Shown one piece after another: positions 41,301 through 53,900 of a DNA stretch of 64,000 nucleotides; positions within the stretch are counted from its first letter, which is position 1; every line of letters begins with the position of its first letter. Location: assembly GCA_037693485.1 (NCBI GenBank), contig CM075347.1, positions 136,308,501 through 136,372,500 of the forward strand, given 5' to 3'. The DNA is from Kitagawia praeruptora (lineage: Eukaryota > Streptophyta > Magnoliopsida > Apiales > Apiaceae). The notes under the pieces are model-generated. The model was not told the DNA's origin. It made no database searches and worked only from the letters and a program-made list of their open reading frames with translations. The position numbers were made by a program, and so were the translations under genes.

Positions 41301-44300
41301 TGTAAATGCAAGGACCCATATTATTTTCCAACGATATGACTATATAATTTTATAATTTACTAGGGAGAAGAGACACATTCGACTCATAAGAAGAGGATTC
41401 AGAATCAATCTTTAAATCATAAAGTTTATGACCTGTGTAACTGCATTTAATACCTGCATATATAAATATTATCACTATTCCATATTAAATGTATAATAGA
41501 TTTGCATACCAGCTTCCTCCTGTTCATCTGCCAATGCTGAAGCTGCTCTTGGGGGCTTCTCCATTTACTTCCGTTAACTGTATTAGGAATAGAGCCATCA
41601 ATATCCATTGGCTCTCCTAAAGTTTCATCATCCATAGGTTCATTCTCATTCAGTGTGGATAAAGCTCTACACTCCAGAGGCTTAGAAAGACCAAAATCTG
41701 AGAGTTTCATGTGCCCATTCTTGTCAAGAAGAAGGTTATCTGGTTTGATATCCCTGGAGATAATTAAATGCAGGTCAGATAGTTAACTCTCAAGGTTCAC
41801 CACAGTTTATTGCAAATCAAATGTAGAATACGAAAATGGTGTCGGCTAAGTAAGGACCTGTGGATGTAATTATGTTTGTGAAGGGATTCTATGGCCAGGA
41901 CAGTTTGAGCTATGTAAAACTTTGCCACACCTTCGGTAAGTGTGTCTTCTCTCATCAGCAAAGTCATCATATCACCGCCAGGAAGGTATTCCATAATTAG
42001 GTATAAGTATTCTTCATCTTGGAATGAGTAATAGAGCTTTACTATGAAGTTACTGGCAACTTCTGCGAGCAAGTTCCTCTCAGTTCTGACATGTTCTACC
42101 TGTTTAGGGAAGAGTTGAAATATTACTCAAGACTGTATAGCTCATTGTTTAATCAAGTCACATCTAAGACATTGGTGTTAACCATAATTTATATCACAAG
42201 AATGACTTCATGTTAATTAATGCATTTTACGCCACATTAAAACCTATGAAAATCTGAAGTAACTAGGGACAAGCAAACAGACAGTGCTACTAGAATCCTC
42301 TCAATAGTATATATATGACCAAAACTAGAAAGTCATCATGCCTACAAATATATTTTAGCAGTTATACCTATAAGCAAGTAACTAAGCAACATAAGATAAT
42401 TCAAATAAAAAGCCATTAACACTAACAATATTAAATAAATAAAATTAAAATTTGTGTAAATCGAACAAAAACCCTAGGTACAAAAATAACACTACTATGA
42501 AGTATCACTAAGATATGAATGTTAAGAAACAGTCATTTCTGGTCCTATGCTAGTCAGTGACTTAGTATGATGCAACAACACACACCATAGACACTTTTCA
42601 AACAAGAAATTAAGTGATATTATTGTGCAAATGGTGAGGGACTCGTCATAAAAGGATTAATCCGTTCTTTATTTAGCTCACCTGTCCCTTTTTCACCATT
42701 TCACTCTTCTTCAATTTCTTCATTGCGTATATGATGCCAGATTTCTTCTCCCGGCATAATCGAACCTGCAGTATTAGCAAAACGATGGTGCTAAGATGAT
42801 TAGAAAGTAATGTGAAACAATAACATCACGAGTGAGATACTTAATCAAGTCTCAGATTCTGAATATAAAAATATATGGATGATTCAACTACAACTATATA
42901 AGAACCGCGTTGACCAGGATATAAAATTAAATGTGTTTTTTTTGTTGCTAAATTGCGTGTTTTTTCTGCATTAAGAACTGCATATGCTCAATCTCCGCAT
43001 CCAAGCTGGCTTGCCTAAGAAATCGGCTGTTCTGCTGACCAAAAACTCTACAAGTTGATAAAGCATTTGCATGCATGTCATCAACACTACTAACCTCGCC
43101 GTAGGCTCCTCTCCCAATGATAGTCAAAAGATCAAAATCTTCAACACATGTCTTCTGCCTTTGTAGTCTCATGAATTCCGTCTCCTTTCTTTCTAAATCT
43201 TTAATCAAATTTTGCTGCTCCTCCGCAGGCACATCCGAAGAAGCTAAGTTTCTTTCAAGCATCCATCTCCTGAAATGCAAGTAGATGATGTTCGTAGCAT
43301 GCATCAAGAGAAAGAAAATATAACATGGAATTAGTCAATGAATATACAGAGGTAAAAGAAGATTTAGTAATGAACAATTAGATACAGATCTCTTCTAGAT
43401 ACTCTAAACCATATTGCCATCTTTGGTGCACTACAGCATATTACTCTATCCATTAGACTCTGTAACTCTCTATTTCAGTTTTCTCCTATACAGCATTACA
43501 TACCAAATCCAGAAATAGACTACCTAAAGTGAATAGTATACAAGGTACCTTTTTTGCTTCATTACGCAGCCGCAAAGTAAATATATATCAAGCTACCTGA
43601 CAATTTTCTATTTAATATACAGATATGACAATCCTAATTTGAAAAAGGACCTGGACCATATATTGTATTATATCCAAAAACTAAATTTGATGTAGATACA
43701 TGGGGACCGAAAGGGTCAAACAAGCAAAGAATTAGAGTGGTCTTATTAGGCCCATTTTACATGCAGTTCATATTACCAGCCATATAGAGAGGAAGGCATT
43801 ATAAAACTGACGTGGTTAAGATGCACAAATACAAATATCCATATATCTCAAGGTCCAAACAACCTACGAAGCCTACCTACAAGTCCTCTTATTATATTTC
43901 TTCATCTAATTTATCTCTATTCATTGGGCACATACCGTGTTTTGTCCGCCACAAACAGACAACTCTTTTCCATTTCCTGAAACCCTATTCCACCTCATCA
44001 TATCGTAACCCTAAAAAACTTATAACACTTGCTAATTTGCCTCGTAAACTAAACCCTAATGGCTAAGACTACATATCCATTTCAATAATGCACCACTTCA
44101 ATAACCACACATCCATCACTACACAGCATTGGCAGAACCTATTTTCTTCACTTTCAAAAGGGCCCACCAAAAAAAATCTTTACTTCTCAAAATCCATCTC
44201 GGTTTCGATAAAAAATCTTTCCGGACCGGAGCAGAACATAGCCTCCCAAAAACTCAAAGCAGTAAACTTTACCCACTAATCGAAAAACCAACACACCATT

Positions 44301-44687
44301 CATTCAATTTAGGTACCAAAAGCTCCCAATCTTCTCTAATTAAGCACAAACTCACCACTTTCAACAAAACCCAACTACAAAACCAAGCAATTAACACTAA
44401 AGACACCATTTTTACCCATAAAGATTACATTTTTACCAACCCCACATGAATTAAACACACAAAAAAACTATAGATCTCACAAAACCCATATATAAAAACA
44501 AGTAAAAAAGCCCAAAACATTAACTTAACAAGCAAGAAATAATTAGAAATAATTAAAAATCCAACCTTTCTTTCCTTTCTTGAATATTCTTCATCTGGGC
44601 TTTATAATGATTCTCAATGTATTTTTTAGCAGCAGCCACTTTCTCCATTGTTAAGCTTGACCCAAGTATTTCTTGTTCTTCTTCCAT
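35394..44687 (-). CDS. NDR-type AGC protein kinase, 13 exons, 516 aa
   Basis: Exons, all with GT/AG borders: 44687-44566, 43269-43095, 42765-42682, 42099-41858, 41753-41510, 41075-40996, 39613-39529, 38558-38427, 38347-38234, 37579-37532, 36959-36875, 35617-35570, 35485-35394. They sum to 517 codons including the stop, in frame throughout. The N-terminal region that binds MOB1 in this family starts MEEEQEILGSSLTMEKVAAA. The kinase domain starts near 86: GRGAYGEV (93-100), Lys115 in YAMKK, HRDIKPDN (207-214), DFG with Asp227. An insert rich in acidic residues then precedes AYSTVGTPDY, with the activation-loop Ser292. The hydrophobic motif is FVGYTYKNF with Thr456. By homology it is a cytoplasmic or nuclear serine/threonine kinase of the NDR/LATS group acting with MOB1. 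All catalytic residues are present. Which of the several plant NDR paralogues it matches is not clear. Confidence 0.95.
35920..36345. repeat. Diverged tandem duplication in an NDR kinase intron
   Basis: Two diverged copies of about 210 bp share GCGGCTA.GTACCATCT, CATCTCTCTTTCA, TTATGGTTGGTGCTTAC and AGCTACCTAAAGATC. They fall in the intron between exons 11 and 12 and encode nothing recognisable. Confidence 0.6.
39905..40310. repeat. Probable Au-type SINE remnant, tandemly duplicated, in an NDR intron
   Basis: About 39918-40030 carries features of the plant Au SINE: GGGAGTCTTGTTGCAAACACC, then GGTAAGGCATGC, CTCAACCTCCCCAAACCCTG and ACTGGGTAC followed by a T/G-rich tail. A second copy of the right part follows at about 40130-40230, together with shared flank (CACTRAAACTTGTTCTTTCTT). 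The pol III promoter boxes are not clear, so this is a degraded copy. Confidence 0.5.
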
Positions 44688-45301
44688 GTTGTTTCTCTCT
44701 CTAGATTTCAGTAGCAAACAGTGTGTTTTGTGTTTTTCTCTCTAAAACATCATATTTTAGTTTTAGTGGAGGAGTGAAACGGTGTCGTTTGAGTCAGTAG
44801 GCTGAGATCATCAAATGGGGTGTTTATCTGTGCTTGTGGGTCAATGAAGACAAGAGTGTGTCTTTGTACAACTGGCATGTGCTAGCCAAGATTTGTAACT
44901 CATTGTTTTTGTTTTTGTTTTTGTTTTTATTTTACTCTTTTTTTGGAAAATTTATTAATATGATTTTATCGCTACACTAATCTAACACAATATTGCCATA
45001 TAAGTGTGTTTTTGTTTTAAGATCATAAATTTATATAATAAATTTTAATTTTAATAAATTTTAGATGAAAAAAAATTGAATTTTTTTCTTTTGCTACGAA
45101 AATAAAAATTTTATTACTGAATCAAATCTTTACAAAAAAACAAAATTAAATTTTGAGTGGACATGCTCACCCTTCAAATATAATCATTGAACAGCTGTTT
45201 CTCACTAATAGTAAACTACCCTTAACATAGTATTTTGATTCTTCAAACCTGATAAGAGTGTCCTACATTCTGCAATTACTCTACCTAAATAAGATAATTT
45301 G
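44688..45301. other. Upstream region of the NDR kinase gene
   Basis: This should contain the 5' UTR and promoter of the reverse-strand kinase gene. The first 60 bp upstream of the ATG are rich in CT on the coding strand, common in plant 5' UTRs. No TATA box is called. The remainder to the MITE is AT-rich with no recognised feature. Confidence 0.4.
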
Positions 45302-45303
45302 TA

Positions 45304-45604
45304 CTACCTCCGTCCCAAAAAGACCGACCCTCTTTGACTTTCACGGAGATTAAGAAAATGTAGTAAAAAAAGTGTAAAGTTATTTGAAAAGTGGATAAAG
45401 TGGTGGGACCTATCAATATTTAATAATAGATTTGAGATAGTGGGGGAGAGTAGTGGGTGTAATAGTGTTTATTTAATGAAAAAGTGAAGAAGTAGTGGGT
45501 GTAATAGTGAAAAGTAGTGTTCAAAAATAGTAAATATAGTAGGTTCATTCTTTTTGGGACGTCCCAAAAAGGAATAAGGGTCAAACAAAATGGGACGGAG
45601 GGAG
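45304..45604. mobile_element. Stowaway-type MITE (301 bp)
   Basis: The ends CTACCTCCGTCCCAAAA and (reversed) CTCCCTCCGTCCCATTTT are inverted repeats typical of Tc1/mariner-derived Stowaway MITEs. TA dinucleotides flank it at 45302-45303 and 45605-45606. The middle carries GTAGTGGGTGTAATAGTG twice. Non-coding. Confidence 0.88.
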
Positions 45605-45765
45605 TAATAAGAACTACTACGAATTAGTTGCACAATCAGTAAACAATCCATTTCTACTACCCCGTCAACTTGATTCGTGTTTTTAACAGCCCCGGTTCTG
45701 AGGGTAGTTTAGAGGTGCAACGGCCAAGGACCCAAAGGGCCTATTTTTTTTAGGTTTTATAATAA

Positions 45766-47438
45766 CTAGTTTAATGCCCGTGCTTCGCACACGGGAGTTC
45801 ATATTTTAAATAAATTTTATTTTAAATTTTAATAAATTATGTGTAGTTTTATAATGTAGAAATGAAAAATGATAGTAGTACTAAAAAGTTGCCTACTTAA
45901 ATAGTTAAATATGTTAATTTCTTGAAGAACATGAGTTGTTTTGATATTTTAAATTACAATTAGTATAACAAATTATTAATACAATAATCATTTTTAGAAA
46001 GATCAAAAAATTGAACATTGTAACATTATTTTAGTAGTGTCAACTATATCATGTTTTATAACTGTAGTAGATAAAAAGAATAAATTAAAACAATTAAATC
46101 ATAATACGGGAAAAAAAAATGAAGTTAGTATGCTCTCACTCAATTTAAAGTTTAATTTTAAGTAAATACATTAAAGTCACAGACACGCACAACACAGAGA
46201 CACGTGGATAGATTTTAATACATCACAGAATGGGGAGCAAGGAACTCTTCTTCTTCCTTTTTTTTTCTGATTACTTTCTGCCAAATCTTAAGGAATATGG
46301 CAATTTTGTCATCTATGGAGTAATTAAAAATTAATTAATAATTATCGACGATCCAACAGTACGGATGTCAATATATTTCTAATTTAGTGATATTACCAAA
46401 ATTTTAAAAATTAAAAAAAGAATTTGGAAAATAAAATTAGTAGTCAACTATTGAACTGCCAAGAAAAATGACATGCATCATTAAACAAAATAATTTTTCA
46501 CAAAATTAAACAAAATCATTAAAATAAAATTGTTTATTTATTTTAAATAAATTAAAATAATTTATTTAAGTAATTTGTTATCATTAAACAAAATTTAAAA
46601 TAATTTAAAATTTGTCGAAGGAAATAATTTTTGGCAAGAATGTTTTAATTGGATGGCCCTGGCGGGCCCATTATAATTATAATTGATAATTTTTAGAAAG
46701 GAAATAATTTTTGGAAACAAAATAATTCGTGTTTTGTCAAGAAATTTTTTTTTGACAAGAATGTTTTAATTGGATGGCCCTGGCGGGCCCATTATAATTA
46801 TAACCAATTATTTGGCATTAATAATAACAACTGCTAAGAAAAATTGACAATTGTTAGAAAGGAAATAATGTTTGGCAAGAAAATAATTTGTGTTTTGTCA
46901 AGGAAATAATATTTGGCATTTTGGAATATTTTAATTGGATGGTCCTGGCGGGTCCGTTATAATTATAACCAATCAAAATCATTTGTTAACAATTTTTGGT
47001 ATTATCAAGGAAATAATTTTTGGCAAGAAAATAATTTGTGGTTTGTCATGATGTGTATTTTATATAATATCGGGTCAATATATTTTAAAATATGGATCAT
47101 ATCATATAACTGGATTAATATAAATGGACCCCATTATAATTATAACAATCAAAATCATTTGTTAACAATTTTTGGTATTATCAAGGAAATAATTTTTGGC
47201 AAGAAAATAAATGTGTATTTTATATAATATCGGGTCTATATATTTTAAAATATGAATCATATCATATAAGTGCAGGATGGGTAATATAAACGGATCCCGA
47301 ACCTAATCCTAAACATATAATTTACTACTATACTGGGTGGATATCTATCAAACCATACTGGGTCATGGATATCTATCAAACCTGAATATGGATCCCGAAC
47401 TTGAGGAAAGGGTTATCCAGCAATTTATAATATATAGA
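45766..47438 (-). mobile_element. Probable non-autonomous Helitron (1.67 kb)
   Basis: On the reverse strand the element would begin TCTATATATTATAAATTGC (47438 downward), preceded by A. It would end with a hairpin (CCCGTG/CACGGG stem, 7-nt loop, 45777-45795) followed by CATTAAACTAG, then T. TC at the start, a GC hairpin about 10 bp before terminal CTAG and insertion between A and T are the marks of Helitrons, which leave no target duplication. No Rep/helicase is encoded. The inside holds repeats, including three copies of a motif with CCCTGGCGGGCCCATTA (46656, 46778 and, variant, 46943). Confidence 0.6.
46620..47280. repeat. Direct repeats inside the Helitron candidate
   Basis: GGAAATAATTTTTGGCAAG recurs many times. 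A unit of about 175-180 bp is duplicated with changes at about 46965-47110 and 47140-47275, sharing AATCAAAATCATTTGTTAAC, ATTATCAAGGAAATAAT and TTTTATATAATATCGGGTC. The 104-codon frame at 46913-47227 reads through these repeats and is not a convincing gene. Confidence 0.7.
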
Positions 47439-49069
47439 TAGTACTGAAAAAAATTGATACAATAGAAATGTAAAAACTAGCATAAATGTTTTCCCTCCAA
47501 CAATGACACACTCTTTACCCCCTGTATCAAATTTAAATTCTTCATCTTCTCTGATTTATCTCCCCAATATATAAACTTTTTTTAATTCTCAAAATTTTCT
47601 CCACTCATCAATAAATTCGTTAATGTTTTAAATATTTCTCAAAAAATATTTCTAGGCTCGAGCTTTTTAGTGAACCGAGTTCGAACACAAGTCCGGGCTC
47701 AATTAGCTAAATGAGCCAGTTTGGCTCAGCTATTGAAATTTAATGAGCCGATTTTGGACACAAGATTAGGCTTGTTTAAGTATAATTTTACACGAACTAG
47801 TTCACCCCACCGGTTTAAATAGGCTCGTTTAGCTAAAGTAGTCACATAAGGTGGGGTTCGATTCGAAACGGGGTACGGAAACGGATACGCGGAACATCAC
47901 TTTTAGTGAATCCGGTACGACGGAACGTATGAGTACAATGGAACGCATGGGTACGATGGGTCTTTTTATAAAAAAAAATTGCTATAATATAGATTTTTCC
48001 AATTAAAAAATTCAATTAATAGTATAAATATTTATCATCAAAATTATTGTAACTTATATATTATTATAAGTTTGCTAATATTTTGTGATTTATAAGGTTA
48101 TCGGTCCTGAAAATAATACATTTAATTGAGCTTGGGACTTGGTGTGTTTAAAACATTAAAAAGATAATTTATACAAAGACATTAGTACTGGATAATACGG
48201 GTCGTTATTGCCAACGTTTCGGGTTGCGTCCCACAACGTTTCGGGTCGTGTTTGCTCCCGATTCGGGAACGAAGTATCGGGTTCGCAATACGTGGCTACG
48301 TCCTACGTTTCCTGTACTAAAAGAGCCGACTCAACTCATGAAATTAAACAAGTCGGGCTCGACTCGTAAAAAAAAAGCTTGGTTCGAATTACAACCATGC
48401 TCTTAATTACGGTAAGAGGAACCTTTTTTAAAGGGTCCCCAAATTATTATTTTGCCTAGGACCCCGAAAAATTCCGGATCGGGGCCTGGTTTTTAACCCA
48501 ACTCAGAGCTTCACGGATACCCAATATATACTTTTAACTTATCTCCAAAAATATACTCTTTAATTTAGTTTATTTATATTACAGTATTATTTAGTTTACT
48601 TATAATTATAGTCAAATAGAATTTTCAAATTTTAGTTTTTATTGCAAAAATATGAGATCGAGTAAGAAGTCATATCTCCACAAGTTAATTTGTTCAATAA
48701 ATATTTTTCGAGAACTTATGTATCCTATTTATGATCGAGAGTTTACAAGTCCAACTTTCATTTTGATCAACTTTAGAAAATAAATTTTCTCCTGTCTTGA
48801 GATGAAAAATTATTCTTACCAATGACATTACATGAGCTTATTTCATTGATCTAATAAAGGTCTATTCAGGCTTGCTAGTGCAATATGAAAAATCTGTAAC
48901 GTTTGATGGAGAGATTAAAAAGGCAGTTTGAGCTTGCTCCCCTGCGCTTTATGCCATTATTTTGGTGAAAATTAGCAGTTTGGATGATCTTCCCATTATT
49001 CTTCGCAGGTTGAGGAAAGGAAACAGGAATTAGCTACTTGTTAGTACTTCTGATGCTGGTAAGGGTTCC
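47439..49069. other. Intergenic region with a possible degraded GC-motif transposon
   Basis: Mostly AT-rich. Around 47850-47960 and 48195-48320 there are clusters of GGTACG, GGAACG and ACGTTTCGGGT motifs in opposite orientation around an AT-rich centre. This arrangement resembles hAT-type subterminal repeats, but no ends or target duplication could be fixed. No gene seen. Confidence 0.35.
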
Positions 49070-49072
49070 TTA

Positions 49073-49433
49073 GAGCATCTCCAAGAGACTCTCCACTCTA
49101 GCTCTTAACTCAAAAAATGAGGAGAGAGAATAAAAATGTTGCTCCAAGAGACTCTTAGTGGCTCTTAAAAACACTAAGAGCCTCTTCTCTCTCCTCATTT
49201 CTAAGAGCCACTAGTAGCTCTTAACTTATATTTTAATAATAAAATATTCATGCCCACCAATCCTTGCACAACTTTTGATTATAGTGGGGTTGATTTATGA
49301 ATATTTTACAAATAAGGAGCTAATTTAAAGAGCATTGTTGGAGTTTGACACATAAACCAATGTAATAACTTGCTAAGAGCCATTTATTTATATTATTTTT
49401 AAGAGTGAATGTAGGAGTCTCTTGGAGATGCTC
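49073..49433. mobile_element. PIF/Harbinger (Tourist-type) MITE (361 bp)
   Basis: The ends GAGCATCTCCAAGAGACTC and GAGTCTCTTGGAGATGCTC are perfect 19-bp inverted repeats. TTA on both sides (49070-49072, 49434-49436) is the characteristic 3-bp duplication. Subterminal TAAGAGCC motifs occur in both orientations. Non-coding. Confidence 0.95.
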
Positions 49434-49777
49434 TTAGATGCCAGGAAATTGGGAACGTCCATGAAATCCAGATGGTCCAAAATGTTTTAAGAAATCAAGA
49501 CATTAAAGTCGTAGACCAACATTCCTTCACACTATTCCATTACAAAGCCTATTAGCTTGTCCTAATTTGTCGTTTTTAATCCATCCACATCAGTCTAAAT
49601 AGCAAAATCCAAGTGTCTTTGTCCTGTTTCAGTAAATGTCTGAATGAATGATTCACAATCAATCGTACTCTTTCAGTTATTAGTATTGCACACCTGTAAG
49701 TATATGTTCTCTCCCTACGTGAGAGTGTAGTGTTTCTCTCCTTCTCTGAGATTTCAAGAGATCTGTGAGAGGCCGTA

Positions 49778-50995
49778 ATGGCTAGGTATAAAGATATAGA
49801 GGAACAAATGGCAACCATGAATATTGAGGCAGAGGAAAATGAGGAGTTTGTGTTTGAAGGAGATGTTGAGGAAGAGGTCAACAAGTATGAAATGTGTCTC
49901 GTCGGAAGGTTTTTAACGGAGAAAAACATAAATACGAGGGCAATGAAAACAAAAATGGCAGACATTTGGAAACCGACGATGGGGATAAACATTAAAGAGT
50001 TAGAACAGGGTATCTTTTTGTTCCAGTTCTACCACAAGGAGGACCTAATATGGGTGCAGAGTGGAGGTCCTTGGACGTTCGACAACACCATGTTGTGCTT
50101 GGATATTATACCTCCCGGAGAAGACCCTTTGAAGGTGGATTTGTGGTTTTTAAAAATCTGGATTCAAATACATGACTTGCCTGCAGGGTTTATGTCGGAA
50201 ACAGTGGGAAAACAACTCGGTAATTTCTTCGGTGAGTTCTTGCTTTACGATGTCAAGAATGACTCTTCGATCTGGAGAGAGTGTACGAGATTGCAAATAA
50301 GAATTGATGTAAGGAAGTCTCTGAAAAGGAAGAAGAGAATAACCCGTAAAAATGGTCAGGATTTCGTTGTCACGTGCAAGTATGAAAGACTGGGTGATTT
50401 CTGTTTCTCTTGTGGCTTAGTTACACACTCTGAACGATTTTGTAGGAGGAATTTGGACAACAGAGACGGGGGAGGAAATAAAGAATGGGGTGTGTGGCTC
50501 AGAGCACCACCGCGTAGGGCGGTCGGGAGTGGTTCCAGCAAGTGGTTAAGAGAGGAAGGAGATGCGGACTGGGTGGAGAGGATTGAAAGGGAAAACAGGA
50601 AAACGAGATCTACGGGTTCTAATTCTGGTAGTCAGGATACGGAGGAGGTGCCAAGGAGAGAGTCTAGAAATAACGTTTCTAGGCCGACAAAAATCCCTGA
50701 TGCAAGGACAGATAGGGGTGAGATGTCGATTACCCCGCTCAATCTGCTCAATGCAAGTTATAAAGTTGGGCAGGAGGAAGAGGAGTCTGGTAGGCCAAGT
50801 ATTGAAGGGAGGAAACGAAGTCGGACTGGACATGAGACTCAGAGGACTATGGACACAGATGGAGCGCTGCAGCTTACTGGTTTCACTGCAACTGATAATG
50901 CGCTATTCGTTGCTAATCTTTCCCAAAGGGATTGTGAAGCAAATAATCAAACCAACATGGCTAAGCTTGTAGAACAATCTAGCCAGTTACAATGA
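49778..50995 (+). CDS. LINE ORF1, DUF4283 and zinc-knuckle protein, 405 aa
   Basis: The N-terminal half (about residues 30-190) is the DUF4283 domain of plant LINE ORF1 proteins, with CLVGRFLTEKNIN and QSGGPWTFDNTMLCLD. It is followed by a zinc knuckle CFSCGLVTHSERFC (CX2CX4HX4C, near residue 207) preceded by VTCKYERLGDF. The C-terminal part is basic and serine-rich. By homology it binds the LINE RNA. The ATG at 49778 is the natural start after a 265-bp leader. Its stop overlaps the ORF2 start by four bases (ATGA), which suggests that ORF2 is translated by termination and re-initiation. Confidence 0.9.
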   Translation: MARYKDIEEQMATMNIEAEENEEFVFEGDVEEEVNKYEMCLVGRFLTEKNINTRAMKTKMADIWKPTMGINIKELEQGIFLFQFYHKEDLIWVQSGGPWTFDNTMLCLDIIPPGEDPLKVDLWFLKIWIQIHDLPAGFMSETVGKQLGNFFGEFLLYDVKNDSSIWRECTRLQIRIDVRKSLKRKKRITRKNGQDFVVTCKYERLGDFCFSCGLVTHSERFCRRNLDNRDGGGNKEWGVWLRAPPRRAVGSGSSKWLREEGDADWVERIERENRKTRSTGSNSGSQDTEEVPRRESRNNVSRPTKIPDARTDRGEMSITPLNLLNASYKVGQEEEESGRPSIEGRKRSRTGHETQRTMDTDGALQLTGFTATDNALFVANLSQRDCEANNQTNMAKLVEQSSQLQ

Positions 50996-53900
50996 ATTGT
51001 TTAGGGTGGAACTGCCGGGGGTTGGGGAACTCGCGGTCAGTTCGTTGTCTACGAGATCTAATCAGGACTCGTAACCCAGTCTTTGTCTTTCTATCTGAAA
51101 CGTTGGTTAAGTCGGAGAAAATAAGTGAGATTAGTGCGTCGCTTGGGTTTACTAATAAATTTGCAGTTAACAGTGTGGGTCGTGGAGGGGGTTTAGCTGT
51201 TATGTGGAAAAGGAATGTGATGTGTACGATCTTGAGTTCTTCTAGCAATCATATTGATGTCGAGATTTGGGAGAAGAATGCCCCTTCATGGAGAATCACT
51301 GGTTTTTATGGTTTTCCAGAGAGACAGAGAAGAAAGGATTCATGGGAGTTTCTGAAATCTTTAGCAGGGGTATCACAGATTCCATGGTGTGTGTTTGGTG
51401 ACTTCAATGACATGAGATATGCGTCGGATAAGATGGGTTCGATTGGGCATCCTCAAACCTTGTTAGATGGTTTTTCTGCAACCATAGATAGTTGCCAATT
51501 ATCAGAGATAGACCTCGAGGGAGGACAATTCACTTGGGAGAAGAGTAAAGGCAAGCCTAATTGGGTTCGAGAAAGGCTAGATAGAGCTTTTGCTTCTTCA
51601 TCTTGGCTGCATAAATTCCCACTTTGTAAACTGAGTGTCATTCACACTACTGTATCTGATCATGACACAATCTTGCTAGAGTTATGCAATGTAGCTGTGT
51701 CGAGGAAAAAATTCAGGTTTAGGTTTGAGAATGTTTGGCTAAAGGAGCCGAATTTCCACAATGAGGTGTCTGATTTTTGGAAACGCTTGCCTGCATCTCA
51801 TATCTTGCCAAAGCTTCTGTCAACTTCGGAATTCATGGCTCAATGGGGTCACAAATTTTTTCACAAGTTTCGTGATAAAGTGAGAAGTCAAAAGAAGGTC
51901 ATTGACGAACTGGTCAATAGAACTGATAGTGATGGGGTGGCGAAGTATTTTGAGGCGAAAAATGCGTTTAATGACTTGTTGTTTCAGGAGGAGATTTACT
52001 GGAAACAACGCGCAAAAGTTTTCTAGCTAGCCGAAGGTGACTCGAACTCAAAGTTCTTTCACTCTCAAGCTTCAGCTCGGAAAAGATTAAATTATGTCTC
52101 TTATCTTATCGATGATACAGGTACTCGAGTTGATGACTTAGATGAAATGTGTCAGATGGTTAAGAGATATTATACAGATGTCTTTGCAGGCTCGACTATG
52201 AATCTAAACTCTCAATCTCCGGAGGGCGAAGCAGTAGTTAGTGCGAGTCAGAATGCAGCTCTAGTGGCAGAACTATCTTTTGAAGAATTCGAGAATGCAA
52301 TCAAACAAATGCACCCGGATAAGGCTAGTGGCCCGGATGGCCTAAATCCGGGGTTTTTCCAACATTTTTGGGTCTTATTGGGGCCAGAGATATTCAATTG
52401 CTGCAAACAGTGGTTACAAAGTTGTTCCTTTCCAGCTGAGCTTAACGACACGAACATCGTCCTTATTCCAAAGAAAGATGTAGTGGAAAAAATGACTGAT
52501 TTGCGCCCTATTGCATTGTGCAATGTGCTGTATAAAATTTTAGCAAAAGTTTTGGCTAACCGGTTGAAGCAAATCCTCCCAACCATAATTAGTGAAAACC
52601 AAAGCGCTTTTGTTCCAGGGCAGAGTATAACTGACAATGTATTGTTGGCATTCGAAATGATCCATTTTATGAAACAAAAGAAGAGTGGAGCTGAGGGTGA
52701 AGTGGCTCTTAAACTGGATATTAGTAAAGCGTATAACCGAGTTGAGTGGGTCTATCTTCGACAATGTCTGTCTCAAATGGGGTTTGAAGAAAAGTTCATT
52801 CGATGGGTGATGTTATGTGTTACTACTGTTCAGTACCAGGTGGGTTTCAATGGTCGAACAGTCGGTCCAATCTCTCTAAAACGAGGTTTGAGACAGGGAG
52901 ATCCATTGTCTCCCTATCTATTCTTGCTCTGTGTGGAAGGATTGTCAAATTCATTAACGGAGGCTGCAAACAACGAGGAGATTCATGGGTGCAAAATTAG
53001 TCCTGCTGCTCCTGCTATTACGCATCTTCTGTTTGCTGATGACAGCTTCCTATTTTTCAGAGCCACGCAGGAGGAAACGACAAGAGTTAAGGCTCTGTTG
53101 AATGCGTATGAGAGGTTGAGTGAGCAGGCAGTTAATTTCCAGAAGTCCGGTGTGCTGTTTAGTGCCAATGTACGACGGGATAAACAGTTGGAGTTGTCAA
53201 ACATTCTTGGAGTGCATAATGATCTGAGTGATGGTCGGTATTTAGGTCTTCCTTCTCTGATTGGGAGGTCCAAAAAGAAGGTCTTTAATTTTATTAAAGA
53301 TCGAGTGGCTAAGAAGATTCAAGCTTGGAACAGTAAAACTCTCTCGAGGGGTGGCAAAACTGTTCTTATTAAGAACGTAGCTCAAACGATACCGTCGTAT
53401 TGTATGTCATGTTTTAAGTTACCGAAGACCTTGGCCCAAGAAATAGAACGGCTAATGAATGGCTACTGGTGGAGCTCAAATGGCAACTCAAGCAAAGGGA
53501 TTAGGTGGTTGGCTTGGGAGAAGATGGGGGTGGCTAAAAATAAGGGAGGGCTGGGCTTTCGAAACCTTTCTGGTTTCAACTTGGCTCTTCTCGGAAAGCA
53601 CTGCTGGAATTTCATTTCTAATCCACTTTATTTGGTAGCAAGGGTCTTTAAGGCAAGGTATTATCCTAACTCTCACCTTCTACAAGCCAAAAGAAATGGG
53701 GGATCGAGTTATATTTGGTCTGGAATTTGGGAGGCTAAAGAAGCTATATGTCAAGGATTTCGATGGATTATAGGAGATGGAGAGACGATAATGGCACACT
53801 CAAACCCTTGGCTTCGAGGAAAACAAAACTTTCATGTTGAGGATCATCATCTACATGGCAACAGAACTGAAAAGGTTAGTCATTATTTTCGTCCTAATAC

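Noticed and set aside
42948..43307. Extension of the NDR exon 2 frame beyond GAYGEV
   Set aside because: The conserved kinase sequence continues at 42765 after a GT/AG intron; the residues after GEV are intron translation.
43812..44449. Several forward frames of 63-106 codons
   Set aside because: They fall in intron 1 of the reverse-strand NDR kinase, with no domain and low-complexity composition.
47850..48320. Possible hAT element with GGTACG/ACGTTTCGGGT motifs
   Set aside because: No terminal repeats or 8-bp duplication found, so not listed as a mobile element.
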